Assembly: GCA_003665825.1 (NCBI GenBank)
Contig: QPFY01000010.1
Location: 558,001-622,000, forward strand
Reading direction: 5' to 3'
Source: Microbotryum silenes-acaulis
Lineage: Eukaryota > Basidiomycota > Microbotryomycetes > Microbotryales > Microbotryaceae
Length of the DNA: 64,000 nucleotides
Part shown: positions 36,079 through 46,804 of the stretch, piece after piece
Layout: every line of letters starts with the position of its first letter
Numbering within the stretch: position 1 is the first letter of the stretch
Made by a program: the position numbers and the translations under genes
Notes under the pieces: model-generated
What the model was told of the DNA's origin: nothing
Seen by the model: the letters and a program-made list of their open reading frames with translations, nothing else
The model's database searches: none

Positions 36079-38153
36079 ATGTCCGCAACCAAACTTGACG
36101 CTCTCGAAGCCCCCCCATCTACCGATATCGACACCGATGTGGTCCTCGCCCCCTTCCGAAAAGTGAAGTGGTACCGTAGCACGTGGTTCGCCGCTCTCAT
36201 TCTCGGGTTGGCCAATTTCAGCGCCCCAGGTATTTGGGGTGCGATGAATTCGCTCGGTGCGGGTGGACAAGCTAGTAGGTTCGGACGATATGGAAGAGTA
36301 TCAGCTTCGAGGCCCGCGACTTACGTTGTCTTCATCTGCACTCATAGCCCCATTCCTCGTCAACGCCTCCAACGCCCTCACCTTCGGTTTGATGGTGTTG
36401 ACCGCTTTCCTCACCTCGAGCTTGGTGCGTTACATCGGCGTCGTTTGGACACTCGCTTTCGGTGCGGCGGGTTATGCGCCTTATGCTGCTGGGCTTTACA
36501 CAGTGAGTCACCGCTGTCTACTGGCTTCCCCTCGAACGTTGGAGAAAGAGTTTGAGTAGCGAGTCTTCGGTCGCGGGCTCGAGGTCGCCTTCGCACAGCG
36601 AATTGACTTGTTCTCCCCTCTTTGCTGGACAGAACAATCGTTTCGGAAACGAATGGTTCCTCTTGCTTGGCGCGGCATTGTGTGGAATTAGTAAGTGACT
36701 CCGTCTCAGAGGCACCGGCGATGATGTTCCCAAACTGATTGTTCCTCCTGGCCCCCTCTTTCACAGGCGCCGGAACGTTCTGGGCTATCGAAGCAGCTAG
36801 TGAGCACTCATCCCGGCGTGATATTTTCGCGAACATGCACTCAAAGTCGATCAACCTTGTCTGCAGTCGCGCTTGCGTACCCTGAACCCGAGAACCAGGG
36901 TCGATTCTTCGGTCTTTGGCTGAGGTGAGTGCCTTGCCTTGTCCTCGCCTCGCAAGTGCCCTGTACGGAGTTTCTGATCGTTTCAAACCCAATCTTTCAC
37001 AGTTTCCGAGTCTTGGGAGGTGTCCTCGGGGGAGCTATCAACCTGGGCCTCAACGTCAACCGCAACACCGCCGGCAAAGTGAACCCCCAAATATACCTCG
37101 TCTTCATCGCCCTTCAATGCCTCGGCCCCTTCGTCGCCTTCCTCCTCCCCCCACCCAATAAAGTCCAACGTACCGACGGTCTCCCCGTTCGTTTGTTCGT
37201 CACGACGGGTTTGGTTCATGAAGTCAAGGCTTCGGCGAAACTGTTCTTCACCAAAAAGTTTTTGCTTATCGTGCCGTTGATCGTGCAAGCTGTGTTCCCG
37301 GAATCGTTCAATGGAACGTATTTGACGTTGCACTTTTCTGTTCGGGCGAGGGCGCTGGGTTCTTTCCTTTCTGCCATCGTCGCTATCGTTGCTGGAAACC
37401 TTCTCGGAGTAAGCCCTGTTCCTCTAGCCCATTTCTCGTACGTGGCTTGAAGCTGTGAAGCTGATTAAATCTTCCCAATCCATCCTTTCGCAGTGGTTAC
37501 TCGACTCCAAAAAGTTCTCTCTCAAATCGCGCGCGCGCTACTCCTTCTTCGTCGTCCTCGGTCTCCAGGGCATCTGGTGGGTCTGGTCCACGGTCATCCA
37601 ATCCGACTACCAACCCCACAAGACGATGCTCGATTGGTCCTCCCCTGGCTTCGGTCGTGGTTTCGCCCTTTACATCTTCCTCGTTGCCGGGTTCCAATTG
37701 AACTATCTTTATCTTTACTTTGTCGTGGGCAATCGTAAGATTATCTATGCATCGTTCTTTTTAAGTATTTTGAACCCAAACCCAACTCACCCTCTCCTTC
37801 TCCCTCACCGCGCAGTCGTCACCGAACCTGCCGACATCATCCGCATCGGTGGCCTCCTCCGAGCGACCGAATCCGCCGCCCAAGCCGTATCCTACGGTCT
37901 CAACTCCGTTCAGTCCTTCGGTACGATCGGTGCAAGTTCCCTCAACTTCGCTCTATGGGGAATCAGTATCGTCCCCGCTTGGTTCGTGGTGAAAGAGATC
38001 GGCGTGACGTTGTGGGGTCGTGGGGAGGTGGAGAAGAAGCAGTTGGAGGCTTTGTTGAGTCAATCGGGGGGAAGGTCGGTGGAAAGTGGGGGGAGCCGAG
38101 GGAGTGAGGATGGGATTAAGACGCCGGGGAGTGAGAAGGAATTGGGATTGTAA
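36079..38153 (+). CDS. UNC93-like major facilitator membrane protein
   Basis: Polytopic membrane protein of the UNC93/DUF895 branch of the major facilitator superfamily; substrate unknown. Eight exons: 36079-36274, 36348-36502, 36633-36690, 36777-36809, 36867-36924, 37003-37408, 37494-37734, 37816-38153; 494 aa. Features typical of fungal members: WYRSTWFAALILGLANFSAPGIWGAMNSLGAGGQ in the first span and loop, NALTFGLMVLTAFLTS, AGTFWAIEAAIALAYPEPENQGRFFGLWLSFRVLGGVLGGAINL, and later FPESFNGTYLTLHFSVRARALGSFLSA. About 11-12 hydrophobic spans, with short cytosolic ends; the C-terminus is Ser/Glu-rich. Exon 4 is 33 nt. Ordinary plasma- or organelle-membrane location is inferred. Confidence 0.88.
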
Positions 38154-38985
38154 AAGGTGGCTCGCTATCGGCGAAAAGGGGTTCGGAAATCTGGTTGAAG
38201 ATTGCTGAGTTCTAGTGGACTCGAGAGAGACCGCGAACTTGGGGGCTTCGTGGTTCTAGACATGTAGGATTCAAGCACTAGTTTTGTTTTGTGGGGAATT
38301 CAAGCAAAGTCTGTTGAAGTAAATTACTCTTGCCTTAAATCCGCACTACGCGCGTCTCTAATTTGTATTAGTCGCGCGCGCTATTCGCGTCTTTGCTTCC
38401 TCTTCTTCACTTGATTACTAACTCATTGGCTCGTCCCTGCCGCCAACTCGTTCAACACATCGCTGTTCAGCTTCAATAAAGTCTTCGTCTAAAATGTTGA
38501 GAGAGCAGCCGAGGATGCGCCAAGGCGTGAGCTCAAACAATTCAGTCAAGCCTCCCTGGCGTGACCTCCCCTTGGCACAAAGCCCGAGCACGTCATGGAC
38601 CTCATCTCGTCAGCGATGTTCTCTTATACGTCCCGCTCTCTCGGCGAAAAAATCGCGTCACAGATCACATGAACAAAGGGAATGCATTTCGAAAGTCTAC
38701 GCACATTTTTTTGGGTTTGCTGCTGCGATGCGATCGATTTTGTTTTGAACGGATACAGAGAAAGTACAAAAATGAAGGGGGAGAAAGGACAGAACATATA
38801 CACACGAAAGACGGTACTACCTCTTTGTACAAGCGCCCCATAGAAACCGAACAAGAGACTGGAATGCTGCGTGATGACGAATGGAAAGAAGGCGATGCAA
38901 CTACCGGGATACGAGTGACCTGACGAGGCGAAGATGATGACTTTGTAGGAAACGAGTGTACAAGTCGCACAGCGATATGCGGGCA
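38154..38985. other. convergent 3' flanks
   Basis: 832 bp between the UNC93-like stop and the stop of the unrecognised minus-strand gene. Contains a short ACTACGCGCG / CGCGCGCTATTCGCG patch near 38345-38390. No supported gene. Confidence 0.55.
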
Positions 38986-39987
38986 TCAGAGTCCAGCCGA
39001 TTCGAGACAACGACTCCATGCGGCGACTGCCTTGGGACTATCGTCGGGGTGGAGAATGGGCAAAGGTCCACCGACGGCACGCTCGTGGTACGCGCGCAGC
39101 ACGTCCAGCGCCTCGGCATCAAGCTGCGAGTTCCAGAGGAGACGTGGCCAGCGGTTACGACCTCGGCGAGCTTCTTCCGCGGCTTCACGCGAGCCCGGAG
39201 CTGGTGGACGACGGGTGGCGGTGCTGCTGCCCGTAGCCGAGGACAGGGGTAGTACAGGCAGGGGCATGGGCTTGCTGCGCTTGAGCGGGACCGGGGCGGG
39301 TGCTACATGAGGTCGAGGTGACGATGGGTCGGGGACGTCTGCACTTTTGTTTTGGATAGCGTTTCTGCACGGACATGAATCATGTGATGCATTAGTTTTT
39401 AGTCAACTCGGATATAGAGGCGACCGGGCCAAAAAGCCTCTAGCGGCTGAACTGCCTCATCGTTCGCAGTGGGGGTGGGGGGGGGCCAGGAGTCGGACTC
39501 ACCTTGGGGGTGCCGAGGCGGAAGAGGTGGGGGTCGTTGGACTGGGGAGAATCTTGGTGAAAGAGCACCAGGGTGAAAAGAGTGGGTGAAGTGCTCGACC
39601 GGACCAAGGTTCGTGGACGCCAGCGGCGGAGGTGGTGGGGGTGCGACGTGGATGCTCCTGTTGGGCCGAAGCCGGGTGCCAAGTTCGGGGTTTCTCGTTG
39701 GCCGAGGCAGCAGACGCCAACTTCGCAGCATGATGTTGGTCGTGTCCAGTCGAATAAAAGTCGGTCGAGCTCGAACTGCATGACGAAACTGACGACGAGG
39801 ACGAGGACGATGACGAGGAGGACGAGGGTGTACGCTGAGGGAAGTACTTCGCTTCGGGCAACGATGAGTCGGTGATGGGGGGAGCCTTCTCGCCGACATG
39901 TCGAAGTTCAGCCTGAGCGTAAAGCGATGTCTCGGGATCGTCGAGGTAGAAGACCTGCATAGTGCCGCGAACTGGCTCGTGACGCAT
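38986..39987 (-). CDS. unrecognised Ser/Pro-rich protein
   Basis: Two exons, 39987-39503 and 39364-38986, joined by GTGAGT...GTGCAG; 287 aa. I do not recognise the family. Visible parts: a short start MRHEPVRGTMQVFYLDDPETSLYAQAELRHVG (the second Met, at 39960, could be the true start), PEAKYFPQRTP, a run of about a dozen Ser (39800-39840), a Pro/Ser/His-rich middle, a basic PLKRSKPMPLP stretch, and a C-terminal RGRNRWPRLLWNSQLDAEALDVLRAYHE segment that looks folded. The clean splice join between two long open frames supports a real gene. No signal peptide or membrane span is evident. Confidence 0.62.
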
Positions 39988-41066
39988 GAGGGAAGGGAGT
40001 GAGAAAGTGAATCGAGCAATTTAGCGAAGTTGTGCGGGAGGAGAGCGATGAACTAGAGCTGCGATGGCGCAAGCTGCTACTGCTCACCCACAAAAAAAGC
40101 CCGAGCCTCGGCTGAAGCGCCTGGCTCATGTCCGATGCCCAGGGCGGAGATAGTAGGCGACCGAGGAGTCTCTTGCGGCATAAGACGCAGCAAGAAGGCG
40201 GTAGCGGTACACACGACGATTGGGCCTTAACAGGACCCTTGAGCCTGATGGGTAGAGTGCTCGTGATGGTGTGAGATGAAGCGAGTACGAAAGAGTCAGG
40301 AACCAGTGAAAGGGAGCAGCACCGTAGAGCTGAGCGAACGTTCGCTCGCGCGCGCTGACGCAACGGTTCCCGATGGCGTGCGCGGCGCGACATTACTCGG
40401 CGGTGTCGACTGGTCAATGGTCATCAAAGTCAAACCAGCCCCCGGCCATTCGAAAGGAAGACGACGGAGCCACGTTACCGGGACGGTCCTCGGAGACAGA
40501 CCTGAGCCCTGCCTCAAGAGGAGTCATTTTACTGAATCGTATACCGGCTTCATACGCGATAACCGGGACTATCGCATCAACTTCAACACGTCCTTGAATT
40601 TCGAACGACGCGCAGCCTAGCGCGATGGCCGGGGACACGTGCAAAGCTCGGATCGGCGATCCTGCAGCAGTGCTGATCTCGTCACGGTCTCGGGGCGGGG
40701 ACCAGCGCATTTGACCCCTCTTGACGGGACGTCAGGACCCCACTGAAGGATGCATTGCCTTGCTCTAGTAGTCTCACTTTTTACGAAATCTGCCTGTGGG
40801 TTCGCCATGAACGTGCTGTGCGAGCGCCGCATAGCAAAGGCAGTCACGGTCAAAGCCGTTTGACAGCAATGCACGTGTCTGTCGCTATATGAGAGACAGG
40901 TTTGCTGAATATAAACCTTGGATGTATGCCTAAGTATGGGCTTCCCGTAGGGTCACACATGTCAGGTTGAGTTACTGTAGAATAAATCAAGTTGTTTTAA
41001 CCTGTTTTTGTTATTATTGTTCTAATTATGATTATTATGAACATTATTTGTTTTATTGTATACACT

Positions 41067-41282
41067 GTTCATCATATCTGCAGCCTAACTCTATCCCCCC
41101 TGTTTGGCCCACGGAAAAAATTTGATGAGAATTGATGATGATAAAACAAGCTGCCTGCGAGATGCGAGAAACGGCCACCAAACCAATACTTGGGATTCCA
41201 GAGAGAAAGAGACAGAAGAAGAAGAAATGCCCGACTTACTAACGACAGGAGGCCCATCCCGCACCCACTTCGCGACTCGGTC
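41067..41282 (+). repeat. duplicated non-coding repeat, copy 1
   Basis: Starts GTTCATCATAT and shares with copy 2, in order: TTTGGCC(C/T)ACGGAAAA, GATGATAA(A/C)ACAA, GCGAGAAACGG, CCAATACTTGGGATTC, TTACTAACGACA and CCCGCACCCACTTC ending ACTCGGTC. The order and spacing rule out chance. No long open frame or terminal repeat identifies it as a known transposon class. Confidence 0.75.
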
Positions 41283-41655
41283 AAGACAAAGGACAGGAGA
41301 GGGACAGCGACACCACCTCGACCCACGACGCTCCTAGCCTCTGCTTGGTCGCAACAAGACGCGGTGGGGGGGCTCAAACCCCCCACGGCGGCAGTCTCTG
41401 GCCCCTCGAAGCTGACTTGCCTTTGTCTGCTGCTCCCTCCCTTGACTCAGAACCTCGAGGCCAAAGCGCGCGCGCCACCCCGAGTCGATTCCAAAACACG
41501 AGACAGTCCGTGAGCAGCGAAGGTGGTCCTGTAAAAGATGAAAGAGACAGGTTTGGTATACAGCTTTTGTTGATTGGTATGATTGATTTTTGTGGGGGGG
41601 GGGAAGATCGAGCCCAGCCAAAAGAAAGGGCCTTTTTTTTTTTTTTGTAGAACTT

Positions 41656-41930
41656 GTTCATCATATTGCCCCCAGTTCATGTTCCCCCTATTTGGCCTAC
41701 GGAAAAGCTAGATGGAAGTCGACGATGATAACACAAACCGCCCGCAAGACGCGAGAAACGGGCCGGTGTCCACCAATCCAATACTTGGGATTCAAGTGCC
41801 CCAGCCAAGCGGTTGCTCCCCCCCAGGAGACGAATGAGAGAGAGAAGGAGAGAGAGAGAAAGACAAAGAGTAATAAAACGATTTACTAACGACAAGAGAC
41901 CCACCCCGCACCCACTTCCCAACTCGGTCG
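41656..41930 (+). repeat. duplicated non-coding repeat, copy 2
   Basis: Same ordered blocks as copy 1, about 590 bp downstream in the same orientation, with an AG-rich simple insert (about 41835-41865) that makes it about 60 bp longer. Likely a degenerate element remnant or a local duplication. Confidence 0.75.
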
Positions 41931-42330
41931 AGATTTTTTGTTTGTTTGTAGAACCATGCCTCGCATTGCAGCGCCCAACTGTCAGCCAACATACCAAACC
42001 AAGTACTGAAACTAATGAGGGTTACCCCAGGCTAATAACAAACTATGCGCATATATTGCGTTGGCTGGCCAAGTCAACCAATTCGAAACTTGGAATTCAA
42101 GTTGTTTAGCCCCATAGTTGCCCTTTCCTTCTTCCCCGATTTGAAGTAAGGGATTTGAAACCGTCTTGAGGCCATGGGGGAATCAAATGGTCCACTCCGA
42201 GGGAGTGTAACGAAAATTGAAATTGCGATTGCCGATCTTGAAGAGTATTGAGGATTGATTGAGGGGAATTGGGGAATTGTATTGGCGATAGTTGAAGGGG
42301 AGGGCACCCTTCTTTGCATGAAGCGCCCCT

Positions 42331-42415
42331 CTCTTTAGGTGGGATTCGAACCCGCGACCTCTGTGCCCCCAGAGGAATACCAGCAGGGTGTGCTAAACCA
42401 CTGCACTATTGAGAG
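42331..42415 (-). pseudogene. tRNA-like element, probable tRNA pseudogene
   Basis: Read on the minus strand it has a good A box (TAGTGCAGTGG), a 4-bp D stem (GTGC/GCAC) and a perfect B box (GGTTCGAATCC). However, the acceptor ends (CTCTCAA and TAAAGAG) pair at only about five of seven positions, the anticodon arm can be folded only with an added loop insert, the variable region is of odd length, and no T run follows. These point to a decayed tRNA or tRNA-derived element rather than a working tRNA. Confidence 0.5.
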
Positions 42416-42483
42416 CGAGAGGGTCACGTGACTTGCCGTTGACTTTGTATAGATTAACTCGAGCGAGGCATTGGTGCCTTTTG

Positions 42484-42574
42484 GACATTGTGGCGGAGTT
42501 GGTTAACGCGACAGATTTGAATCCCAATTATCTGTTTCCCTACGGGAGCGCAGGTTCGAATCCTGTCAATGTCG
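42484..42574 (+). tRNA. tRNA-Ser (anticodon UGA) with 8-nt intron
   Basis: Acceptor GACATTG pairs perfectly with CAATGTC, discriminator G. D arm GCG-GAGTTGGTTAA-CGC; anticodon stem ACAGA/TCTGT; TGA at 42518-42520 with T before it and A after. An 8-nt intron (42522-42529) lies one base 3' of the anticodon, the standard place. The long variable arm (TTCCCTACGGGAGC) and T arm GCAGG-TTCGAAT-CCTGT complete a class II serine tRNA. Confidence 0.93.
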
Positions 42575-42585
42575 CCCAGGAAATC

Positions 42586-42590
42586 TTTTT
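42586..42590 (+). terminator. Pol III terminator of tRNA-Ser
   Basis: T5 run 12 nt after the tRNA 3' end, the usual RNA polymerase III stop signal. Confidence 0.75.
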
Positions 42591-42918
42591 GCTTCGGCGA
42601 GGACGAGAGCCTCGCTTGCGGACAGGGGGCCCGCTCCGCTTCCTCTGTACTTAGGCACCTATGGACCTGGAACCTCTCGGCTACTTTTGAGCTGAATCCT
42701 CTAGTGCCCAATTTTTGCCCGAACCAACTTATCTGGTCGGTGGGAATTATCTCCTTTTCCCAAACGCCAGTCAAATTGCTGGCATTCATCGACGTCCCGC
42801 TCAATTTCGCTCCACATCGCAGGTCAAGAATGGAGCCGCAATGGGCGACGCGCGGATGCACGTTCCTCTTTATGACCGTCATCCCTCGACCAACCCCCCC
42901 GCGCCAGAGGACGACACC

Positions 42919-45900
42919 ATGATCATCCGGTCCGGGTCAATTCCGTCTCTTCTGCTGGTGACCTTTTTGTTCATCCCTTCGTTCGTACTTGCTGCTTCTT
43001 CTGCTTCGTCACCCCTTTTCCCGCCGTCGGCCCGCTCGATCTCGCTCGTCGATCTCCTCAATGACTCACCCGAGCACTCGATGCTGCTGTCGGCGCTGCA
43101 ACGCGCTCGGTTGATCCCAACCGTCAATTTGCTCAACGGGAGCGTACTTTGGGCACCTACGAATGACGCCATCAAGGCCGAGATCGAACATGAGAAGCAG
43201 TACGCGTCCCATCTCGCCGAACAGCACAGCGCCGAACGTCATCGGCCCAGCCTCAACTGCAGCACCAGCAGCGACGTTGTCCGTGCGACGAACACCCCGA
43301 TTTGGTCCTACGCCGTGCATGGTTTTTCTGCACTGATGACGAGTAATCGCTCTGAAGAACGTGATAACATCCAACTCGAGTTGAGGGACACGTTGCTGTA
43401 CCACATGTTCAACTACACCTTGTTCCCGCCTCCCCCCGATGACACGCCTCCGCCGTCAGACAACCGGACCTCCCTCATGTCGAACGGCACCGGCCCCTTT
43501 GACGACTTGCCACTCGACAGGGTCATCCTGCATGAGACGCTATACCACCCTTCTCTCTCGAGCTTCAACAAGTCGTTCCCCGCCCCACCGACCCTGCCCG
43601 GCTCACCTCCGGACAACCCCGATCCGGACAAGCCCCACAAGGTCGAGGGGTTGCTCCGGGGCCAAGGACAACGCGTCAGAGTCGTGCGAAAGTCAGCAAT
43701 CAAGAAGGGCAGCAAGGAAGAGGTCTGGATTGGTGGGGACTGGCGAGGCGAGGGTGGGGCAGCTGCCGAGAACGAGGTTCTCCATGCCACGAACAGCGCA
43801 CTGGTCTCCTTGACCGCGGTTCTGCACAGGCCCGTTGATTTGGGTTGGTCTGAAAATTATCTCAAAAAGTTCTACTAGAACCTGATATGTTGAATATCCT
43901 TCATCTACCCGTCTTGACTTTAGCCGCGCACATCCGGACCAACCCCGACTTGTCGACCTTTGCCTCGCTGCTACCCGAGTCGCTTCTGAACTACATCGCC
44001 ACCGCCCCTCATTTGACACTGTTTGCACCCACCAACGAAGCTTGGGCATCTCTGTCTGATCTCGAGCTGTACGTTCATCGCCTGTGTTGAAAAACAAATG
44101 TATCTGAGCCTGACCGAGACGTCCTTCCCCACTCCAGCAAATACCTCAAGTCTGGATTCGCCGAGAAGGATCTCATCGAGATATTTGGTGCAGGGGCCTC
44201 GCGAGAAGGTGTCGGCAAGGGCAAGGTCGGATACGTCTCATCCTTCTTCGGCAAGAACTCGACCAACACCACCACTGCCAGTACGTGTTTGGCTGGCGTT
44301 CCGTCCAGATTGGCCGGATCAAGGAGCTGACTTTCCCCACGTCCAATTGCACAGTGCGAACAATCTGGAACAGCACCCTCGAGATCGCCATGGACGAATC
44401 GAACAATGTCGCGGTCAATGGTACTCGAGTACGAACACCCGACATCCTCGCCTTGAATGGTGAGTGCAGCCGTATGGGATTCGCCCAGAAGACTTGAGAG
44501 AGGCTGACGCCACCCGTATCCACGCAACGCACAGGGGTCATCCACACCGTACCTACCTTGCTCCTGCCATCAGGGTCACTATCATTGACGGCTGAAAAGT
44601 ACCTGATTGCGCTGGAGGCGACTCGATTCGTGTCCCTGCTGCGCTCCGTCAACCTCTCGCACTACATTCAAATCCCTTCGGGCGACCCTGCAGTAATGGC
44701 TGCGAGCTACTCGTCGTCAACCTCGCAGTCTACCTTCGCTGCACCACTGGACGGAGCACCAGCTTATACCATCCTGGCTCCACCCGACTCGGTGCTACAG
44801 AATGAACGGAAGTTTCTGAAAAACGAGGACGCAGTATACGGTACTGCAGTGACTGTAAGCGGTGCATCGCTCCCTCCCGCAGGCAGTGATGCGCTCAAAG
44901 AGTTCTTGCTGTACTCAATTGTGAGCGGCAAATGGTTACCCGAAGACCTCAAGGACGGAATGTTGGTCGGGACGGAACTGAGAGGACCGAACTTGCGGGA
45001 TGCGCGACAACGCCTCGCCGTCAACGTCAACGTCGCATCACAAAACCTCGCATCGATCGGCTGGGGCTGGTGGAGTTCGGGGGACCCCAACTCCGAACGC
45101 AAGCCCGGTCTCGTTGGCTTTGGAGGTGTCAGCGTCATTCGCGAACCGGTGGTGGTCGGCAACACGGTTATTTACCTCATCTCCTCGACTCTGGAGCCCC
45201 CGGCGCCCATCATCAACCAAGCTGTCTCGGACTTGCGCCTGTCGACGTTTGTCGCCTCGGTCTATGCGGCTTCGCTCGACCATACGCTGGCACACCAACC
45301 TGCTGTGACGTATCTTGTCCCTGACAACGAGGCCTTCACCTCGCTGGGTCTCGTCATGTCGTACCTGCTTCTTCCGACGGCTCGCGCCGAGCTGCGATCC
45401 CTCGTTCGCTACCATGCGATCGACGAGATCGTCTACTTCGAAGACTTCCCCCGCACAGGTGCCGCTCGCTATCCGACGCTCGACTCTGGGGCCGAAATTC
45501 TCGTTCGTCAGGACAACGGGACGGTGTTGGTGCATGGTCCGACCTCGGGCGGTCTCGCTACCAACGGTGAGGTAAGGGACGCTCATGTGATCGAAGGCAA
45601 CATCTTGACCGCGACAGGAGCTGTGCACATCATCGACCAGGTCGAGCTCCCACCGACGCTCAACATCACCGCCGTCAAGCTGATGCGAGGAGCCAAGGCG
45701 AGCACGATGCTCGAACTGATTCGGGCCGCCAATATGACCTGGGTACTCGAGGGAAAGTCGCCTCCTCCGACCGAATCGCTGTTGAATGGTGGAAAGAATG
45801 GCGAGAAGGACAAGCCGCCGAAGGCTAAGCCCGAGTACTCGGCGTACACCATCCTCTGTCCGACCGACAAAGCTTTGTCCCGTCTCAACATAAGCCATTA

Positions 45901-46497
45901 TCATGCGAATCCACCCTTGCTCGAAGCACTCATTCGCCTCCATGTAATACCCGTCGACCCCTTCATGCCCCTGAAACCCGATGGGCGGCCCCTCGCACTG
46001 GCCGACGATGCGTCGTTCCCGACTCTGCTCGACCGAAGTGAAGGTGGCGAGAGTCGATACGGCTCGATCGCATTCCGCCGATGGGGTGATGATGGCTGGC
46101 TTGTCGGTATTAGTGGAGCGCGTGGTACGGGAGGCGAGAGTGACTCGGCCAAGATCGTCAGCTATGGTCGAGCGACACCGTCGTTCGTCGACATGGACGG
46201 TCAAGGTCGAAGACTTGCAGGGGGTGGAGTGTTGATGATTGACGCGGTGCTTTTGCCCTACAATCCTGGGTGAGCCTTTTCCCATTTCTTCGCCGTACTT
46301 GGCTAGTGTCTCCTCTGCCCCTTTGTGCTGACTGTCTTTGTGCGATGTTTCACAGCTGGTTCCGACGCTTTGGATGGATTATCCTCGTCGCTGTACTGGG
46401 GACGGCGCTCGTCGCGCTGACCGGCTGGGGAGGTTGGCGCTACTACCGACGTTCTCGCAAGCCGCCCTACGAGCCGCTCGAAGGCGAGGAGGAATAG
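42919..46497 (+). CDS. fasciclin (FAS1) multi-domain membrane protein
   Basis: Secretory/vacuolar type I membrane protein built from about five FAS1-like units, similar in plan to yeast YLR001C. Exons 42919-43843, 43879-44068, 44138-44280, 44355-44459, 44535-46269, 46356-46497; 1,079 aa. Signal peptide IPSLLLVTFLFIPSFVLAAS at the start chosen; the frame is open upstream (ATG at 42844), but that start would bury the signal. FAS1 H1-type motifs: VLWAPTNDAI, LTLFAPTNEAW, YTILAPPDSVL, VTYLVPDNEAF, YTILCPTDKAL. Many N-glycosylation sites (NGS, NYT, NRT, NMT). One membrane span, WIILVAVLGTALVALTGWGGW, then a short cytosolic tail ending in EGEEE. The first intron would be only 35 nt with a GTTGGT donor and is the least certain join. 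Confidence 0.86.
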
Positions 46498-46804
46498 ACT
46501 GTGACTAGATGTATATTCACCTTCAGATGTTAGCTTTACGGGTACTGTAATGCGCATATCCATTGATAATACGCCCACTGCGAAGAGGAGAAGGAGATCT
46601 CGGCGGTATTTCGATCGATCGATCGCGAGGCGAGCGCGCTCGGACCTGCCGAGTAGCTCACGTGAACCTCCCCGGGGATGAATAAGAGGAGGCCCCGAAG
46701 AGGAGGCCCCGACTGGCCCGACTCAAAGAGTCCCTACTGGCGCCGATTGCGTCTACGTGGCTCTTCGTTTCCCTCTTGCGCTTGCTCCCATCCCAGATCT
46801 CCAC
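46498..46804. other. intergenic between fasciclin and acyltransferase genes
   Basis: 307 bp holding the 3' flank of one plus-strand gene and the promoter of the next. TCGATCGATCGATCG at about 46607-46622 and a GAGGAGGCCCCGA duplication (46687-46711) are the only patterns seen. Confidence 0.5.

Larger units (their letters stand above)
39988..42330. other. gene-poor, repeat-bearing region
   Basis: 2.3 kb with no supported protein gene. It contains an AT-rich patch (40970-41065), the duplicated repeat at 41067-41282 and 41656-41930, a G8 run near 41594, a T14 run near 41633-41646, and an AG-rich simple stretch near 41835-41865. Frames here are short and several owe their length to homopolymers. 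Confidence 0.6.

Noticed and set aside
41360..41400. B-box-like GGCTCAAACCCCCC, possible second tRNA
   Set aside because: No A box or cloverleaf partner at the right distance on either strand; the inverted G/C run is a simple hairpin.
42715..42918. N-terminal extension of the fasciclin protein
   Set aside because: The longer frame begins at TTG; even the inner ATG at 42844 would bury a clear signal peptide that starts at 42919.
45038..46285. 415-codon minus-strand frame opposite the fasciclin gene
   Set aside because: Antisense of conserved FAS1 repeats with no motif of its own.
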